From assembly GCA_021828375.1 (NCBI GenBank), contig JAKARS010000004.1:1-64000 (forward strand): a DNA stretch of 64,000 bases, given 5' to 3'. The notes under the pieces were generated by a model that had not been told where the DNA came from, ran no database searches, and saw nothing but the letters and a program-made list of their open reading frames with translations. Below, piece by piece: positions 1 to 11,251 of the stretch (positions are counted from its first letter, which is position 1; every line of letters begins with the position of its first letter). Position numbers and translations under genes: made by a program. Origin of the DNA: Nitrospirota bacterium (GTDB lineage: Bacteria > Nitrospirota > Leptospirillia > Leptospirillales > Leptospirillaceae).

Positions 1-532
1 GAATCTCTTCCGGGCAGGTAGGGGCCCAATCGACATGGCCTCCCTCGGTCGGGAGGGGAAGGGGAGTCCCGTCGTGCATTCCGATGATCGCCTCTCCCAG
101 CCCTGTCCCCGGGGCCACCACAACCCGAGTTCCTTGGGGATTCCTGACTCCCTCGTTGATCGTCTTCAAGGATTCCGGAAGGGCAATCGTGATCCCCCAG
201 GCGATGGAGACGAGGTCATTGGCCAGTGCCACCGACTTGGGGGAAAGCCTGAGAGTCTTGGCGAGGGAACCTGTCTCGATGATCCAAGGGAGGTTTGTGG
301 TCTGACATCGGCCGGAAATAACGGGGCCGGCGACACCGAAGGCCGCCGATTCAAGGGGGCTTTTAGTGAGAAGAGGTCCAACTTCTTCCATGAACCGGGC
401 AAGAATCGACTCAAGGGAAGGATAATCGCGTGAGGGATAGGAGTGGAGGCTTGGGGGGGTATGAACCCCGGAGTGGGAATCAAAGAATCCAAGGAGTGTT
501 TTTGTTCCTCCGATGTCTCCGGCCAGAATCAC
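1..532 (-). CDS. glk: Glucokinase, 3' truncated by window edge (GTG start at 532)
   Basis: Own minus-strand translation, absent from the ORF track: MILAGDIGGTKTLLGFFDSHSG...VVVAPGTGLGEAIIG; ROK/glucokinase ATP-binding DIGGTKT and GTGLG motifs. Confidence 0.85.
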   Translation of the reverse strand, partial: MILAGDIGGTKTLLGFFDSHSGVHTPPSLHSYPSRDYPSLESILARFMEEVGPLLTKSPLESAAFGVAGPVISGRCQTTNLPWIIETGSLAKTLRLSPKSVALANDLVSIAWGITIALPESLKTINEGVRNPQGTRVVVAPGTGLGEAIIGMHDGTPLPLPTEGGHVDWAPTCPEEI

Positions 533-742
533 GAAATCCTCCCCTCTCCTTGATGTAAAGTCAATGTTTTTGATGACTTGATGGGCAGATATCCTCGTGG
601 TTCCTTGACAGAAATGCCTACCTCTCCGTATGATCTTAAAGTGTCGATGATTTTTTGTCATCCTTTCAATCGTTCTTTTTGCCATTTTTCGGATATTTTT
701 CTTCGGGTGGCGGCCCCCCTCCGCCATGAAAGGGCGTTTCCC

Positions 743-1759
743 ATGTCCATTCCCGTTCAGCAGGCCTTGAAGGTCGGATCTTACGTCATGAAAAAGAAAT
801 GGTCAGGGGATAAGCGCTATCCCCTGGTTCTCATGCTTGAGCCACTTTTTCGGTGCAATCTTGAGTGTGCCGGTTGTGGCAAGATCCAATACCCCGAGGA
901 GATCCTCAAGAAAAGGCTCTCTCCGGAACAGTGCATTCAGGCGGTGGAAGAGTGTGGTGCTCCCGTTGTCACCATTGCGGGAGGCGAGCCCCTCATTCAT
1001 CCTGAAATCGGCGAAATCGTTTCGGCAATGATCGCCCGGAAAAAGTTCGTTTATCTCTGCACGAATGGCATTCTCCTCGAACGGGGGCTTGAGACCATCT
1101 CCCCCTCTCCTTATCTGACATTTAGTGTTCATCTCGATGGCCTGAGGGAGACCCATGACCGGCTTGTCTGTCGGGAGGGCGTTTTCGACATTGCCGTTCG
1201 GGCGATCAAGACGGCCCTTTCAAAGGGATTCCGTGTGACGACCAATACAACGGTCTTTGAAGGTGAGGATCCCGAAGAGCTCCGACGCTTTTTCGACTTT
1301 GCCCGAGATCTTGGGGTCAACGGAATGATGATTTCTCCCGGCTACCCCTATGCCTGGGCACCGGATCAGGACCATTTTCTGAGACGGGAGAGGACCAAGG
1401 ATCTTTTCCGCGCCATTTTGGCGGATCGGGCAGGGAAGGGATGGAACTTCAACCACAGCCCCTTCTATCTCGACTTTCTTGAAGGGGAGAAAGACTACGA
1501 CTGCACCCCGTGGGGGAGCCCCAACTATTCGGTTCTAGGGTGGCAGCGACCCTGTTACCTTCAAAACGAAGGCTATGCCGCAACCTATCGTGATCTCATG
1601 GAGGAGACCGATTGGAGCAAGTATGGACCCTCGTCCGGAAATCCCAAGTGCCGTGATTGCATGGTACACTCCGGATTCGAACCTTCGGCGGTGGGAGATG
1701 CGACGTCGTCACTCCGGAATACTTTCCGGTCCATTTCGAGCCTTCTTCCGGCCGGCTGA
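743..1759 (+). CDS. hpnH: HpnH-type radical SAM protein (adenosyl-hopene transferase)
   Basis: [19 protein letters not shown]...[20 protein letters not shown]; radical SAM CxxxCxxC; track ORF extends to 578 but ATG at 743 matches the family N-terminus. Confidence 0.88.
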   Translation: MSIPVQQALKVGSYVMKKKWSGDKRYPLVLMLEPLFRCNLECAGCGKIQYPEEILKKRLSPEQCIQAVEECGAPVVTIAGGEPLIHPEIGEIVSAMIARKKFVYLCTNGILLERGLETISPSPYLTFSVHLDGLRETHDRLVCREGVFDIAVRAIKTALSKGFRVTTNTTVFEGEDPEELRRFFDFARDLGVNGMMISPGYPYAWAPDQDHFLRRERTKDLFRAILADRAGKGWNFNHSPFYLDFLEGEKDYDCTPWGSPNYSVLGWQRPCYLQNEGYAATYRDLMEETDWSKYGPSSGNPKCRDCMVHSGFEPSAVGDATSSLRNTFRSISSLLPAG

Positions 1760-1777
1760 CGGCAGGCGGGCCGCTTT

Positions 1778-2452
1778 ATGGCCACCTATGTGGTGGGAGA
1801 TCTTCACGGGCAGCTTCCTCTTTTTGAAAATCTCCTAAAAAAAATCAATTTTCACCCCAAAGATGATCGCCTGATTGCCACGGGAGATGTGATAGACCGT
1901 GGCCGCTTGGTGGGAGAACTTCTTGAGCGCCTTTACCAGGGAGCGAGGGAAGGATGGTTTCTCCCTGTGGCGGGTAACCACGAGGAGGCCTATCTACGTT
2001 TTAGGGAGGGAGATCCCGTTTCCTTTTACAGGGATCCGGAGTTTGGGGGAGAGCAGACCCTCGAATCCATGAGCCGACTGGGGCATACGCGGAGCCGACT
2101 GCTGGACTCGTGGCTCAGTTCTTGGCCACTTTCTTGGTCTGACTCCCGCCATATTGTGGTCCATGGAGGTCTCCCTTCGGTTCCCGGGACTCGTTTTGGG
2201 GATGTGGGCCTCTGTGACACACGGCTCTCTTCTTCCGGCATTTTCCATGAATGCGTCGACCTGCGTCCTCCCCACATCCTTCCCTCTTGGGACGGACGCC
2301 TTGTTGTCTCAGGGCATACCATTGTGCGCAAGGCCAAGTTTTATCACGAGGCGCTCGTCATGGTGGATACCGGAGCCTACCGTACGGGGCGTCTGTCGGC
2401 CTATTGCCTCGAATCAGGACAGTTTCACTCTGTAGAGGGCCTTCCCTGTTAA
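1778..2452 (+). CDS. Metallophosphoesterase (Ser/Thr phosphatase / ApaH-like)
   Basis: GDLHGQ, GDVIDRG, GNHEE motifs. Confidence 0.85.
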   Translation: MATYVVGDLHGQLPLFENLLKKINFHPKDDRLIATGDVIDRGRLVGELLERLYQGAREGWFLPVAGNHEEAYLRFREGDPVSFYRDPEFGGEQTLESMSRLGHTRSRLLDSWLSSWPLSWSDSRHIVVHGGLPSVPGTRFGDVGLCDTRLSSSGIFHECVDLRPPHILPSWDGRLVVSGHTIVRKAKFYHEALVMVDTGAYRTGRLSAYCLESGQFHSVEGLPC

Positions 2453-2497
2453 GGGAAGGAAGGTTTCGCTGAAGTGGATCGCGGCGACTTCGGTGGG

Positions 2498-3889
2498 TCA
2501 GTCCGGAGATTGGGCGAGAATTCTCTCTGCCGCTCGAATGCCTGAGGAAAAGGTTTGGGAAACCGAGACCCCCGAAAGATAGGATCCGGCCAAATGGAGT
2601 CCGAAAGGCAGAGCAGACTCGATGGACCGGATCCTTTCTCCATGTCCCGGGACGGATTGAGGAATGGCTCCTGCCCAGCGCTGAATTCTCACATAGGAGG
2701 GAGCTCCTACCACTCCAAGCATGGATCCGATTTCTTTTGTCACCATCGGCAAGAGATCTTCATCGAATGCCTGCGCAAGTTTTGGCTGGACCATTCCCCC
2801 GACAAAGACGGTGAGGAGAACGTGTCCGTCGGGAGATCGCCCGGGAAAGAGGGATGATGAGAAAAGAGCCCCCAGAATCTTGCGGCGCTCCCGTGAAGGG
2901 ACGAGCAGTCCGAATCCGTCAAGCGGGTGGGAAATGCGGTCCCGGGGGTATCCGAGATAGACGACGGCAATCGGTGCATAGGGGATCTGTTCAAGCAGAG
3001 GCGGGATGCCCGGTGCCATCGGCGCGATGAGTTCTGCCGTCTGGGCAGCCGGAAGGGCCAGCACGAGGTGTTTCGAACGAATATAGTAAGTCTCCTCTTC
3101 AAAGAGAAGGGCGGTCCGAAACCCGCTCTCCGAAGGGGCGCACCCGATGACCTCGGCACTGGTTCCCGCGTCGTCATCGAGAATGTTGGCGAGAGATTCA
3201 GGAAGCGTCCCCATTCCCTCGGAAAAGGAAAGAATCTCCCGGGCAAAAGGAGGAGCCGGGCTCTTTTTTTGTCTTGCCAAGGCCAGTCCTCCCTTAATCA
3301 GCGACCCATAGGATCTTTCCATTTCGACAAGCCGGGGAAAGGTGTCGGCCATGGAGAGAAGGTGGGGGTCCGAGGCATAAACACCTTTGACAAAAGGATC
3401 GATCAGAGATTCGAGGAACTCGCTTCCGAGACGTCGCCGGACGAAATCGGCCACGGTTTCTTTTTCGGGATCGACTCCATCCGCTCCACCCGCAGGGGGA
3501 ATGAAGGGTTCTTTCAAGAGTCGCATCTTGGCCGGGAGAGAAAGAATCGGAGTGAAGACCCCCTCCGAGAGGCTCATGGGAAGGGCGACGGGACGACCAT
3601 TTTTCAGTATGAATCTCTTTTTCCCTGTTCTTCCCGCCAGTTGGATCTTTTCTGCGATCTCTGGGCGGGAGAGGTATTTGAGAAGAGGCTCTTCGGCTCT
3701 TACCAGAAGGCTATTCGGTCCGGTCTCGATACGATAGCCACTATCGGAAAGGGTACGGATCACCCCCCCTAGGTAGTCATTTCGTTCCACAAGACGGACG
3801 GTGCGGCCGGCAAGCTTGAGATGGGTGGCGCATGCCAGACCGGCAATCCCTCCTCCGATGACAAGTGTTTCGACATCTTCTGTTGCCAA
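2498..3889 (-). CDS. hemG: Protoporphyrinogen oxidase
   Basis: FAD-binding VIGGGIAGLACATHL; PPO-like C-terminus LHLAGSYLSGVSVSQTFSSGIRAAERI. Confidence 0.85.
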   Translation of the reverse strand: MATEDVETLVIGGGIAGLACATHLKLAGRTVRLVERNDYLGGVIRTLSDSGYRIETGPNSLLVRAEEPLLKYLSRPEIAEKIQLAGRTGKKRFILKNGRPVALPMSLSEGVFTPILSLPAKMRLLKEPFIPPAGGADGVDPEKETVADFVRRRLGSEFLESLIDPFVKGVYASDPHLLSMADTFPRLVEMERSYGSLIKGGLALARQKKSPAPPFAREILSFSEGMGTLPESLANILDDDAGTSAEVIGCAPSESGFRTALLFEEETYYIRSKHLVLALPAAQTAELIAPMAPGIPPLLEQIPYAPIAVVYLGYPRDRISHPLDGFGLLVPSRERRKILGALFSSSLFPGRSPDGHVLLTVFVGGMVQPKLAQAFDEDLLPMVTKEIGSMLGVVGAPSYVRIQRWAGAIPQSVPGHGERIRSIESALPFGLHLAGSYLSGVSVSQTFSSGIRAAERILAQSPD

Positions 3890-5170
3890 AGTGAATCTCC
3901 TGGAAGGTCAAGTCAGAGCAAGGTCATGGGAGAGGCATCCCCGAAAACTTTATCATGAAAAGCGCCGCAGAACCTCATCCTTCAGGGTGGGGCTGCAAGG
4001 CGTGATGGTCAATGTTTGAAGCGGTGTACGACCCTCGATATATTGCCTAATATGAGCTGCACGTTCAAGTAACGGCTGTGTCGGACCAAAAACAGAAAAC
4101 TCTCCACCCCCGGCAACGGGAAGAGGGCTGTTGGCCCCGGAACCATTTCCCAGCGCACAGCAAGAATGCATGGGAGTGATATGGGGGGGCTATCCCTTCG
4201 AGCAGGTTGGAGTGACTCCCTCCCTGAAAAATCCCGACCGATTCTCGATAGGGTCGACTCCCAATCCCTCTAGAACGAGTTCGGATGGGTCGATCCCGCA
4301 TTGCAGACCTTTATTTCCACGAGGAAAAGCGGGAGGAATGGCGGCAACGTATTGGCCCCCTCTCCTTTATGTCGACCCCATTGCCCTCTCTGGCGTCGAC
4401 CTGGCTTCTCTTCGGACGTGGGGTGGGCTGATCGGGCTTATGGCGGTCGGGAAAATGATGCCCCTTGGAACCATGAGAGAAGCTTCGTTCGTTGGAATAT
4501 CCCCAAACGGGTCTCCTGCGCAGGAGGATCCCGTTTTTGTGGCGGGGCAGGGACACCTTTGGGCCGAGTCTGAATCATGTGGTCTCCCCCCTCTCGCTTC
4601 GCCGGGAACCGAGTCAGAAACGGATTTTCTTTTCCCGGTTCCCCAATCATTTCAATTCTGTCAAGAAGATCGTTCGAGACTGGGGCCAATTTTCAGAAGG
4701 TTCGACAGGCTCTCTTTTCTCAGAACCATTCTCCTGAACAAGGATGAGAGTGGCGATCAGGAGTATCGGAAGGTGAACTCATCCTCGGCATCCCCAAGCT
4801 GTTCTTCCTCCCGGGCCACGGCTGAAAATGCTCCTGTCCGACCAGGCATGAGCCTCGTCGGACAGCGGGAGGGAAAAGGACCCGGACCACAAAGCCTTTC
4901 TGAATATTTTGAGGCTCGGGCTTAATCCCCGGCAGCTCCGGCGGTTACTCCAGGGAGCAGTCATCCTCATTTTCCGGAAAGGTCAGTATCATCGAATTTT
5001 TTCTCCGAAATGATTTTTCAGGGCCGAGGTTTCTGATAGAATAAAAAGATGATCTTTTAAGGAGATCCTGAAGCCGGGGCATCGCCAAAGTCGATCTGCG
5101 AGGCTGCGATTCCCTACGTCGGCGGGCAGGCCCGTGTCATGTCATTTCCACACTATGCCAGGAAGGAAAC

Positions 5171-6577
5171 GTGTCCATGAGTTTGAAAATTGAGCCGGGT
5201 GATGGCGCAAAGAGAAAGTTTCAGCGGGGCTATTCTCCCGAGGAGGTCCGGACCCGGGTCGACAGGACAATCCAGGAGTTTCTGCGAGATGTAAAGGTTC
5301 CCGGTTATCGGCCTGGTCGTGTTCCCGCCTCTTATGTCCGTAGCCGCCCCTCCCATATGGCTTCCATTCATGAGGAAGTCACGAAGGGCATCCACTCGGA
5401 AGTTGTCGGAGATCTGATCAAGGGAGCCACTGAGACAGTCGTTTTTCTTGATCCTGAGGATTTTTCCGTCACGGAAGAGAATGAAAAGTCGGGATTGACG
5501 GTCACGGGAACCATTGAGGTCTTCTCCCTTCCTGAAAACTTCGTCTACGAAAAAATCGGGCTCTCTCCCGAATCCCTTCCCGCTGTCAGCAAGGAAGAAG
5601 TCGAATCGGCGATCACCCTCCTTGCGAAGCAAGGCGCCACTCAGTTTGTTCAGGATCTGCCTGAGGACACTCCGGCTGAGGACGGGGATTTGGTCGGCTT
5701 TACCTTCTCTTTCGTTGATCCCGCCACGGGCCTTGCCAGGGACGGACGCCAGACCGTGACGGTCGGCGACCCTCGAGTTCCGGAGATTCTGACCCGCTCC
5801 CTGATTGGGAAGAAATCCGGTGAGAGCTTTACCGGAAAAATTCCCTTCAATATCCCTGGTGAAAAAAAGGGCGAGCGCAGCCGCAACGAAACGCATGAAG
5901 CCACGATCGGAATCCTCTCGGTCCGTCGCCTGAAGCCCTTGACACGAGAAGAGCTTTTCAGCTCTCTTCTCGGTGGCAAGGAGCCCGAGGAGGGCCAGAC
6001 TCTTGAGAGCGTTGTTGAACTGAAGGTCCTCGAGCAAAAGCTGACGGAGATCCTCAATCGAAAGATGGAGGAGTTGGTGGTAGAGGTTCTTTCACGGAAT
6101 GCCCTGCCGGTTCCCGAGGGTCGGATCGATCTTGAGATTGCGCGGATGAAGCAGGCCGGGATGTCTGATGCGGAAATCGACCGGGAGAGAGTCAAGAAGG
6201 ACACCATGTGGTGGTTTATTCTTGATGAGCTCGCGGCAAAGATCCCTGTTGCCCCCGGAGTCCAGAGGGTCGAGCAGGAATTCTACGCCCTGATTCAGCG
6301 TGCCGGGAGCCCAGGAAAAAATGAAGAGCGTCGCAACGAATACATTGAACAGGCCGTAGTCTCAGCTCGTAGACGCCTGACGGAAGAATATCTCTTGAGG
6401 CATTCTTCCTTTTCCGGATGGGACGACTTCTTTGCCCCCGGAGGGGTTCTTGAAAAACTGAATTGGGGATCGTTTGGTGTCATTCCCCCGCAATCAGAGC
6501 AAATAGGCCAGGCGCACGATCATGACCACGATCACGACCATGATCACGATCATGACCATGCAGGGCATAACCACTAG
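5171..6577 (+). CDS. tig: Trigger factor with C-terminal His/Asp-rich tail
   Basis: N-terminal ribosome-binding segment [20 protein letters not shown] start; ends [21 protein letters not shown]. Confidence 0.85.
   Translation: MSMSLKIEPGDGAKRKFQRGYSPEEVRTRVDRTIQEFLRDVKVPGYRPGRVPASYVRSRPSHMASIHEEVTKGIHSEVVGDLIKGATETVVFLDPEDFSVTEENEKSGLTVTGTIEVFSLPENFVYEKIGLSPESLPAVSKEEVESAITLLAKQGATQFVQDLPEDTPAEDGDLVGFTFSFVDPATGLARDGRQTVTVGDPRVPEILTRSLIGKKSGESFTGKIPFNIPGEKKGERSRNETHEATIGILSVRRLKPLTREELFSSLLGGKEPEEGQTLESVVELKVLEQKLTEILNRKMEELVVEVLSRNALPVPEGRIDLEIARMKQAGMSDAEIDRERVKKDTMWWFILDELAAKIPVAPGVQRVEQEFYALIQRAGSPGKNEERRNEYIEQAVVSARRRLTEEYLLRHSSFSGWDDFFAPGGVLEKLNWGSFGVIPPQSEQIGQAHDHDHDHDHDHDHDHAGHNH
6515..6574 (+). 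repeat. In-frame CAY-GAY hexanucleotide repeat encoding (HD)7-H-AGHNH
   Basis: cacgatcatgaccacgatcacgaccatgatcacgatcatgaccat read directly. Confidence 0.95.
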
Positions 6578-6639
6578 GGTTGATCTTTCAGGAGAGGGAC
6601 TTGTCCCTCTCCCTCACCATATTCCGGGAGATTTTTTCA

Positions 6640-7245
6640 ATGCTTATTCCGATGGTTGTGGAGCAAACGAACAGGGGCGAGCGGGCCTACGACATCTATT
6701 CGCGTCTGCTTCGCGACAGGATCATTATTTTGGGGACCCCCATTGACGATACGGTGGCGAATCTTGTCATTGCCCAGATGCTTTTTCTTGAGTCAGAAGA
6801 CTCTTCAAAGGATATCAATCTCTACATCAACTCGCCGGGGGGCATTGTGACGGCGGGGCTAGCAATCTACGATACGATCAAATTCATCAAGCCGGATGTG
6901 TCCACCATATGTATCGGACAGGCTGCCAGCATGGGAGCTTTTCTTCTCTCAGCAGGTGCCAAGGGGAAACGCTATGCGCTTCCGAATGCCCGCATTATGA
7001 TCCATCAACCGATGGGGGGCTTTCAGGGCCAGGCCACCGATATCGAGATCCATGCCCGGGAAATCCTGAAACTCAAGGCAGATCTCAACCGAATGATGTC
7101 GGAGCATTGTGGGCAGCCGGTGGAAAAGGTGGCCCAGGATACGGATCGGGATTATTTCATGTCAGCCAAGGAAGCGAAAGATTATGGACTGATTGACTCC
7201 GTGATCACGTCACACAGGATCGACACAGAAAAGACGTCAAAGTAG
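6640..7245 (+). CDS. clpP: ATP-dependent Clp protease proteolytic subunit
   Basis: [24 protein letters not shown]...[10 protein letters not shown]...MIHQPMGG; track start at 6580 probably too early. Confidence 0.95.
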   Translation: MLIPMVVEQTNRGERAYDIYSRLLRDRIIILGTPIDDTVANLVIAQMLFLESEDSSKDINLYINSPGGIVTAGLAIYDTIKFIKPDVSTICIGQAASMGAFLLSAGAKGKRYALPNARIMIHQPMGGFQGQATDIEIHAREILKLKADLNRMMSEHCGQPVEKVAQDTDRDYFMSAKEAKDYGLIDSVITSHRIDTEKTSK

Positions 7246-7282
7246 GGCCTGTCACTCAAGGCTCAAAGATACAGGGGGTATC

Positions 7283-8587
7283 ATGGCCAGAGAACGGAAA
7301 GATAAGAATGGAACGGGTGAATCGGAGATTGCCTGCTCATTCTGCGGAAAAAGACGGGAGGACGTGCGTCGGCTGGTTTCTGGTCCGGGTGTGTACATCT
7401 GCGATGAATGTATTGAGCAATGCTCAGCGATAATCGCCGAGGCATGGGATGCTGAGCCCGAAAAGGTGGCGGTTCCTAATCTGATGAAGCCATCCGAGAT
7501 CAAGCGGGCACTCGACCAATACATTATCGGTCAGGAAAGAGCAAAAAAAATTCTCTCGGTAGCTGTTTATAACCACTACAAACGGGCCCGGGCGAACAAG
7601 ATCTCCGAAGATGTGGAGCTTCAGAAGGGCAATATCATTATGCTTGGTCCCACCGGGACCGGGAAGACCCTGCTCGCACAGACCCTCGCACGAATCCTCG
7701 ATGTTCCTTTCGCGATCGCCGATGCCACGACGCTCACGGAGGCCGGATATGTTGGAGAGGACGTAGAAAACATCATTCTCAAGCTTCTTCAGGCCGCGGA
7801 TTATGATGTGGAAAAGGCCGAGTGGGGAATCATCTACATTGACGAAATCGACAAAATTAGTCGAAAGTCTGAGAATCCTTCAATCACAAGGGATGTCTCT
7901 GGCGAAGGCGTGCAGCAGGCCCTTCTCAAGCTCGTGGAGGGGACGGTCGCCAATGTTCCACCCCAGGGAGGACGCAAGCATCCTCATCAGGAGTTCATTC
8001 AGGTCGATACGACGAATATCCTCTTCATCTGTGGAGGAGCCTTCGTGGGGCTTGACTCGATCATCTCCCAACGTCTTGCCCGGAAAACAATGGGCTTTGG
8101 GGCCGAGGCCAAGCCGGCCCAGGACCGAATCCTGTCAGGGAAGCTGTTTATGGAGGCCCGTCCGGACGATCTTCTCAAATATGGAATCATCCCCGAGTTT
8201 ATCGGCCGCTTTCCGGTGATGGCGATTCTCGAGGATCTTGACGAAGAGGCTTTCCTCCAGATCCTGACCCAACCGAAAAATGCGCTGGTAAAGCAGTTTG
8301 AAAAGCTTTTCGCCATCGAGAAGGTCAAGCTTCGCTTTACGGAAGAAGCGCTTCGCGCCGTTGCTCACAAGGCCTATACGCAGAAGACAGGTGCCCGGGG
8401 GCTTCGGGCCATTTTGGAGGAGGTCATGCTCGACCTGATGTATGACATCCCCTCCCTGTCCAATCTCTCGGAGGTGGTCATTACCGAAGGCGCGATCACG
8501 GCGAAAGAGCCTCCGACGTTGATCTGGGGGGAGAAGAAGAAAGAGTCAGCGGCATCTGGGGAAGATCCGGGCTCCCTGTCGGCCTGA
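7283..8587 (+). CDS. clpX: ATP-dependent Clp protease ATP-binding subunit ClpX
   Basis: Zinc-binding CSFCGK...[23 protein letters not shown]. Confidence 0.97.
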   Translation: MARERKDKNGTGESEIACSFCGKRREDVRRLVSGPGVYICDECIEQCSAIIAEAWDAEPEKVAVPNLMKPSEIKRALDQYIIGQERAKKILSVAVYNHYKRARANKISEDVELQKGNIIMLGPTGTGKTLLAQTLARILDVPFAIADATTLTEAGYVGEDVENIILKLLQAADYDVEKAEWGIIYIDEIDKISRKSENPSITRDVSGEGVQQALLKLVEGTVANVPPQGGRKHPHQEFIQVDTTNILFICGGAFVGLDSIISQRLARKTMGFGAEAKPAQDRILSGKLFMEARPDDLLKYGIIPEFIGRFPVMAILEDLDEEAFLQILTQPKNALVKQFEKLFAIEKVKLRFTEEALRAVAHKAYTQKTGARGLRAILEEVMLDLMYDIPSLSNLSEVVITEGAITAKEPPTLIWGEKKKESAASGEDPGSLSA

Positions 8588-8599
8588 GGCCGGTAATCT

Positions 8600-9286
8600 T
8601 TAGGGGGTCTTTGCCGGAGAGAGGGGGGGCGATGCCCCCCTTTTGTTCGGCCGCCCGAAGTGAAAAGTGATATCGGGAAAGTCGCCGGATTTTTGGGTCA
8701 TGTGGGCGAATCTGACGGTAAAATGCTCAGGGCTGTTAATAAATCGAGGAAAGACAAGAATACCCTTTCGCTCGTACCCCGGGAAGAGTCTGGCGGAAGG
8801 AATGTATGTCATTCCGACAAGCTTTTTTGCAATTCGGATCGGCTTGGCCGACCCCAGAAAACCGTTTGACAGGCCCTCCTCCACTTCATCGGCACTCATT
8901 GCCCGATCGACCTTCTTTGGTCCCCTCTCCAGAAAAAAATTCATTGGATCGTAGTCAATGTAGGTCGTTCCTCCATTTTTGATTGTGACGAGGAATGCAT
9001 TGAATTCAGCAGCCAGAAGGGAATTATAGTAGGGGGAGTCTTTCGGGATGTAGGAGATCGTAAAGGTAACCCCATTCACGGCTTGGGTTCCGGGAATGAC
9101 CTCGTAAGCTGTATCAACGAGATGGAAGCCTTTAATGTAATACATGCTTGTCATGATCCGATTCCCAATGGAAACAACGATAATGATGAGAATTAATGCG
9201 ATGAGTGCGAGGGTATAATTGAACTTGAACTTCAATGGGAGTGTCCTTCCTTTTTGGGAGGGGAGGGATGGGGCTCGATTCCTCAA
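8600..9286 (-). CDS. Hypothetical membrane-anchored protein
   Basis: 228-aa ORF with one N-terminal TM (YTLALIALILIIIVVSIG). Confidence 0.6.
   Translation of the reverse strand: MRNRAPSLPSQKGRTLPLKFKFNYTLALIALILIIIVVSIGNRIMTSMYYIKGFHLVDTAYEVIPGTQAVNGVTFTISYIPKDSPYYNSLLAAEFNAFLVTIKNGGTTYIDYDPMNFFLERGPKKVDRAMSADEVEEGLSNGFLGSAKPIRIAKKLVGMTYIPSARLFPGYERKGILVFPRFINSPEHFTVRFAHMTQKSGDFPDITFHFGRPNKRGASPPLSPAKTP
8624..8644 (+). terminator. Hairpin GGGGGGC-GAT-GCCCCCC-TTTT after clpX
   Basis: Perfect 7-bp inverted repeat plus T run between convergent genes. Confidence 0.6.
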
Positions 9287-9335
9287 TGATCCCTCTTCGT
9301 CTCTAGGTCCTGGCTTCCAAGGAGAGTGGCGACGC

Positions 9336-10700
9336 TTGAAGACTCTCCAAGGTATAACGTCTCGGGTGAGACGATCTTTTCGGGGCCTTCTGGTCGCAGG
9401 AATGATTGTTTCTTCTTTCCTGTCCGGGTGTGCCGGAGGAGGCGGTCTCCATCCCCACCGGGGAGAAAAGGGAGTTCTTGTCCCTGTCGAGGATCCTCAG
9501 GGACTTCTCTCTGACCGTCATGCCCTGACGCTCTATTTGGCCGATGCCTATAATGCCCGGAAAAATGGAGGTCAGGTTCTCTTTGGCAAGGCCTTGGAGA
9601 AGAAGCTTTTGAAGTTTCAGGGAGCCCAAGTCTCTGAGGTATGCCGAAGCCTGTCGTGCTATGCTCGGGCCGCTCAGAGCTGGAACAAGCAATTTCTTCT
9701 GGAGGCCCGCATCAAGCGGGACGAAGACATGTCCCATCCAGAAGGGATTCTTGTTTTGAGCCGGTGGTCGGTTTCTCCACTTTTCCCGGAGACCTCCGTT
9801 CCCGTTTCCTTTTCTCTTGATCGAGTCGGATCGGGGGGGCTTGAACCCGTTTTTGATCAGGCGGTGAAGCTCATGATGCTTCGGTTGAAGCCTCATCAAA
9901 ACCATGGGAAACTCTCCGACCCCACCGACGAGATCGCAGCCCTTTTGGCCAAGGGGAAGACCGACCTTGCCATGAGAAAGGGTGAGGAGGCTTTTTTGTC
10001 TGGAGCTCCTCAATCTCCCTCATTCTACGCTTCATTGTACCGTCTTGAAATGAATGCTGGCAAACTGAAGATGGCGCGTGAGGTTGGAGAGAGAGCCCTG
10101 ACCCTTAAAAAGGCATCCCCCCCACTCCTTAACGATATGATTCGGGATTCTCGTGATGCCGGAGACTCTGGACAGGAAAGGAATCTTCTGTTTCAAGGCA
10201 TTTCGCTTTATCCCAATGATGAATCCTTTTGGACTGGACTCATTCATCAGGATCTTCGGGAGGGGCGATATGAAAAGGCTTTAGCCACCATTCGTCTCTA
10301 TGAGCGCCGCATTCCCCCCCGAATGGGACACCCTTCCTTCCCCCAGGAAAAGTATGCGGCACTTGTGGGGCTTGGACGTGGTGATGAAGCCGATCAGTGG
10401 CTCGAAAAGACGATCAGCAAAAATTGGATGGAGGCTCCGCACCCCTCACTTCTTCTGGCCCACGCGGTCATCGTGCGAGAGTTGCAGAAAGGACAATGGC
10501 GAAAAGCGGAAAAGGTTGCCCGCATTTTGTCCGCTCGCGGCATTCGCTCCAAGGAGCTTTATCGAGATTGGATGACAGCCCTTGGTGCCATGGGAAATTC
10601 GATTATGGAGGCCCATGTAGGTCGACAGGCCATGGCTGGAGGGTACACTTCCGTGTGGATCCGTAATCAGGTGGCCTTTCTCGCACAAAAGGGGTACTGA
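9336..10700 (+). CDS. Putative lipoprotein with TPR-like helical repeats
   Basis: VAGMIVSSFLSGCAGGGG lipobox; helical repeat-like C-terminal half; TTG start inferred. Confidence 0.65.
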   Translation: MKTLQGITSRVRRSFRGLLVAGMIVSSFLSGCAGGGGLHPHRGEKGVLVPVEDPQGLLSDRHALTLYLADAYNARKNGGQVLFGKALEKKLLKFQGAQVSEVCRSLSCYARAAQSWNKQFLLEARIKRDEDMSHPEGILVLSRWSVSPLFPETSVPVSFSLDRVGSGGLEPVFDQAVKLMMLRLKPHQNHGKLSDPTDEIAALLAKGKTDLAMRKGEEAFLSGAPQSPSFYASLYRLEMNAGKLKMAREVGERALTLKKASPPLLNDMIRDSRDAGDSGQERNLLFQGISLYPNDESFWTGLIHQDLREGRYEKALATIRLYERRIPPRMGHPSFPQEKYAALVGLGRGDEADQWLEKTISKNWMEAPHPSLLLAHAVIVRELQKGQWRKAEKVARILSARGIRSKELYRDWMTALGAMGNSIMEAHVGRQAMAGGYTSVWIRNQVAFLAQKGY

Positions 10701-10705
10701 TCCGG

Positions 10706-11251
10706 GTGACGATTCCGAATCTTTTATCCGTCATCAGAATTTTGCTCGCACCGGTTTTTTTTGGTCTGGTGGCCTATCGGCATATGACATGGGCCTTCTG
10801 GGTTTTTTTTGTGGGGGGGCTGACCGATGGCCTCGATGGATTTCTGGCACGAATTCTCGATCAGAGAAGCGAGCTGGGAACCATCCTCGATCCGGTGGCC
10901 GACAAGGTTTTCCTTTCCTTGTCCTCTCTGACCTTGGGGATCTATGGAATTATTCCCCGGTGGGTGGTCATTCTTTTCGTCGCTCGGGACATTGTCCTGA
11001 TCTCCGGGGTCATCTTGCTGAAACTTATTGATTCTCCCATTCCGGTCCGTCCTCACTTTTTAGGAAAGATGACGACTGGTTTTCAGGTGTTTTATTTGGG
11101 ACTCTCGGCGTTGGCCCTTGTGGGCGTGATGATCCCGGGAATCATTCACCTGCTGGAGGTTGGGGCAGTGATTATGTCGGTTGTATCTGGTATTTACTAT
11201 ATCCATCGGGGACTGAACTGGGTCCAGAGGGGAAAACATGGAGTCGGCTGA
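10706..11251 (+). CDS. pgsA: CDP-diacylglycerol-glycerol-3-phosphate 3-phosphatidyltransferase
   Basis: DGLDGFLARILDQRSELGTILDPVADK CDP-alcohol phosphotransferase motif; GTG start. Confidence 0.92.
   Translation: MTIPNLLSVIRILLAPVFFGLVAYRHMTWAFWVFFVGGLTDGLDGFLARILDQRSELGTILDPVADKVFLSLSSLTLGIYGIIPRWVVILFVARDIVLISGVILLKLIDSPIPVRPHFLGKMTTGFQVFYLGLSALALVGVMIPGIIHLLEVGAVIMSVVSGIYYIHRGLNWVQRGKHGVG

Noticed and set aside
2927-3772. 281-aa plus-strand ORF opposite hemG
   Set aside because: Shadow of a clear FAD-dependent oxidase.
4131-4925. 264-aa plus-strand ORF as a real gene
   Set aside because: Low-complexity, no motif, competing frames of similar quality; kept only as a possible decayed region.
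6515-6574. HD repeat as CRISPR or satellite DNA
   Set aside because: Short in-frame codon repeat with no spacers, inside tig.
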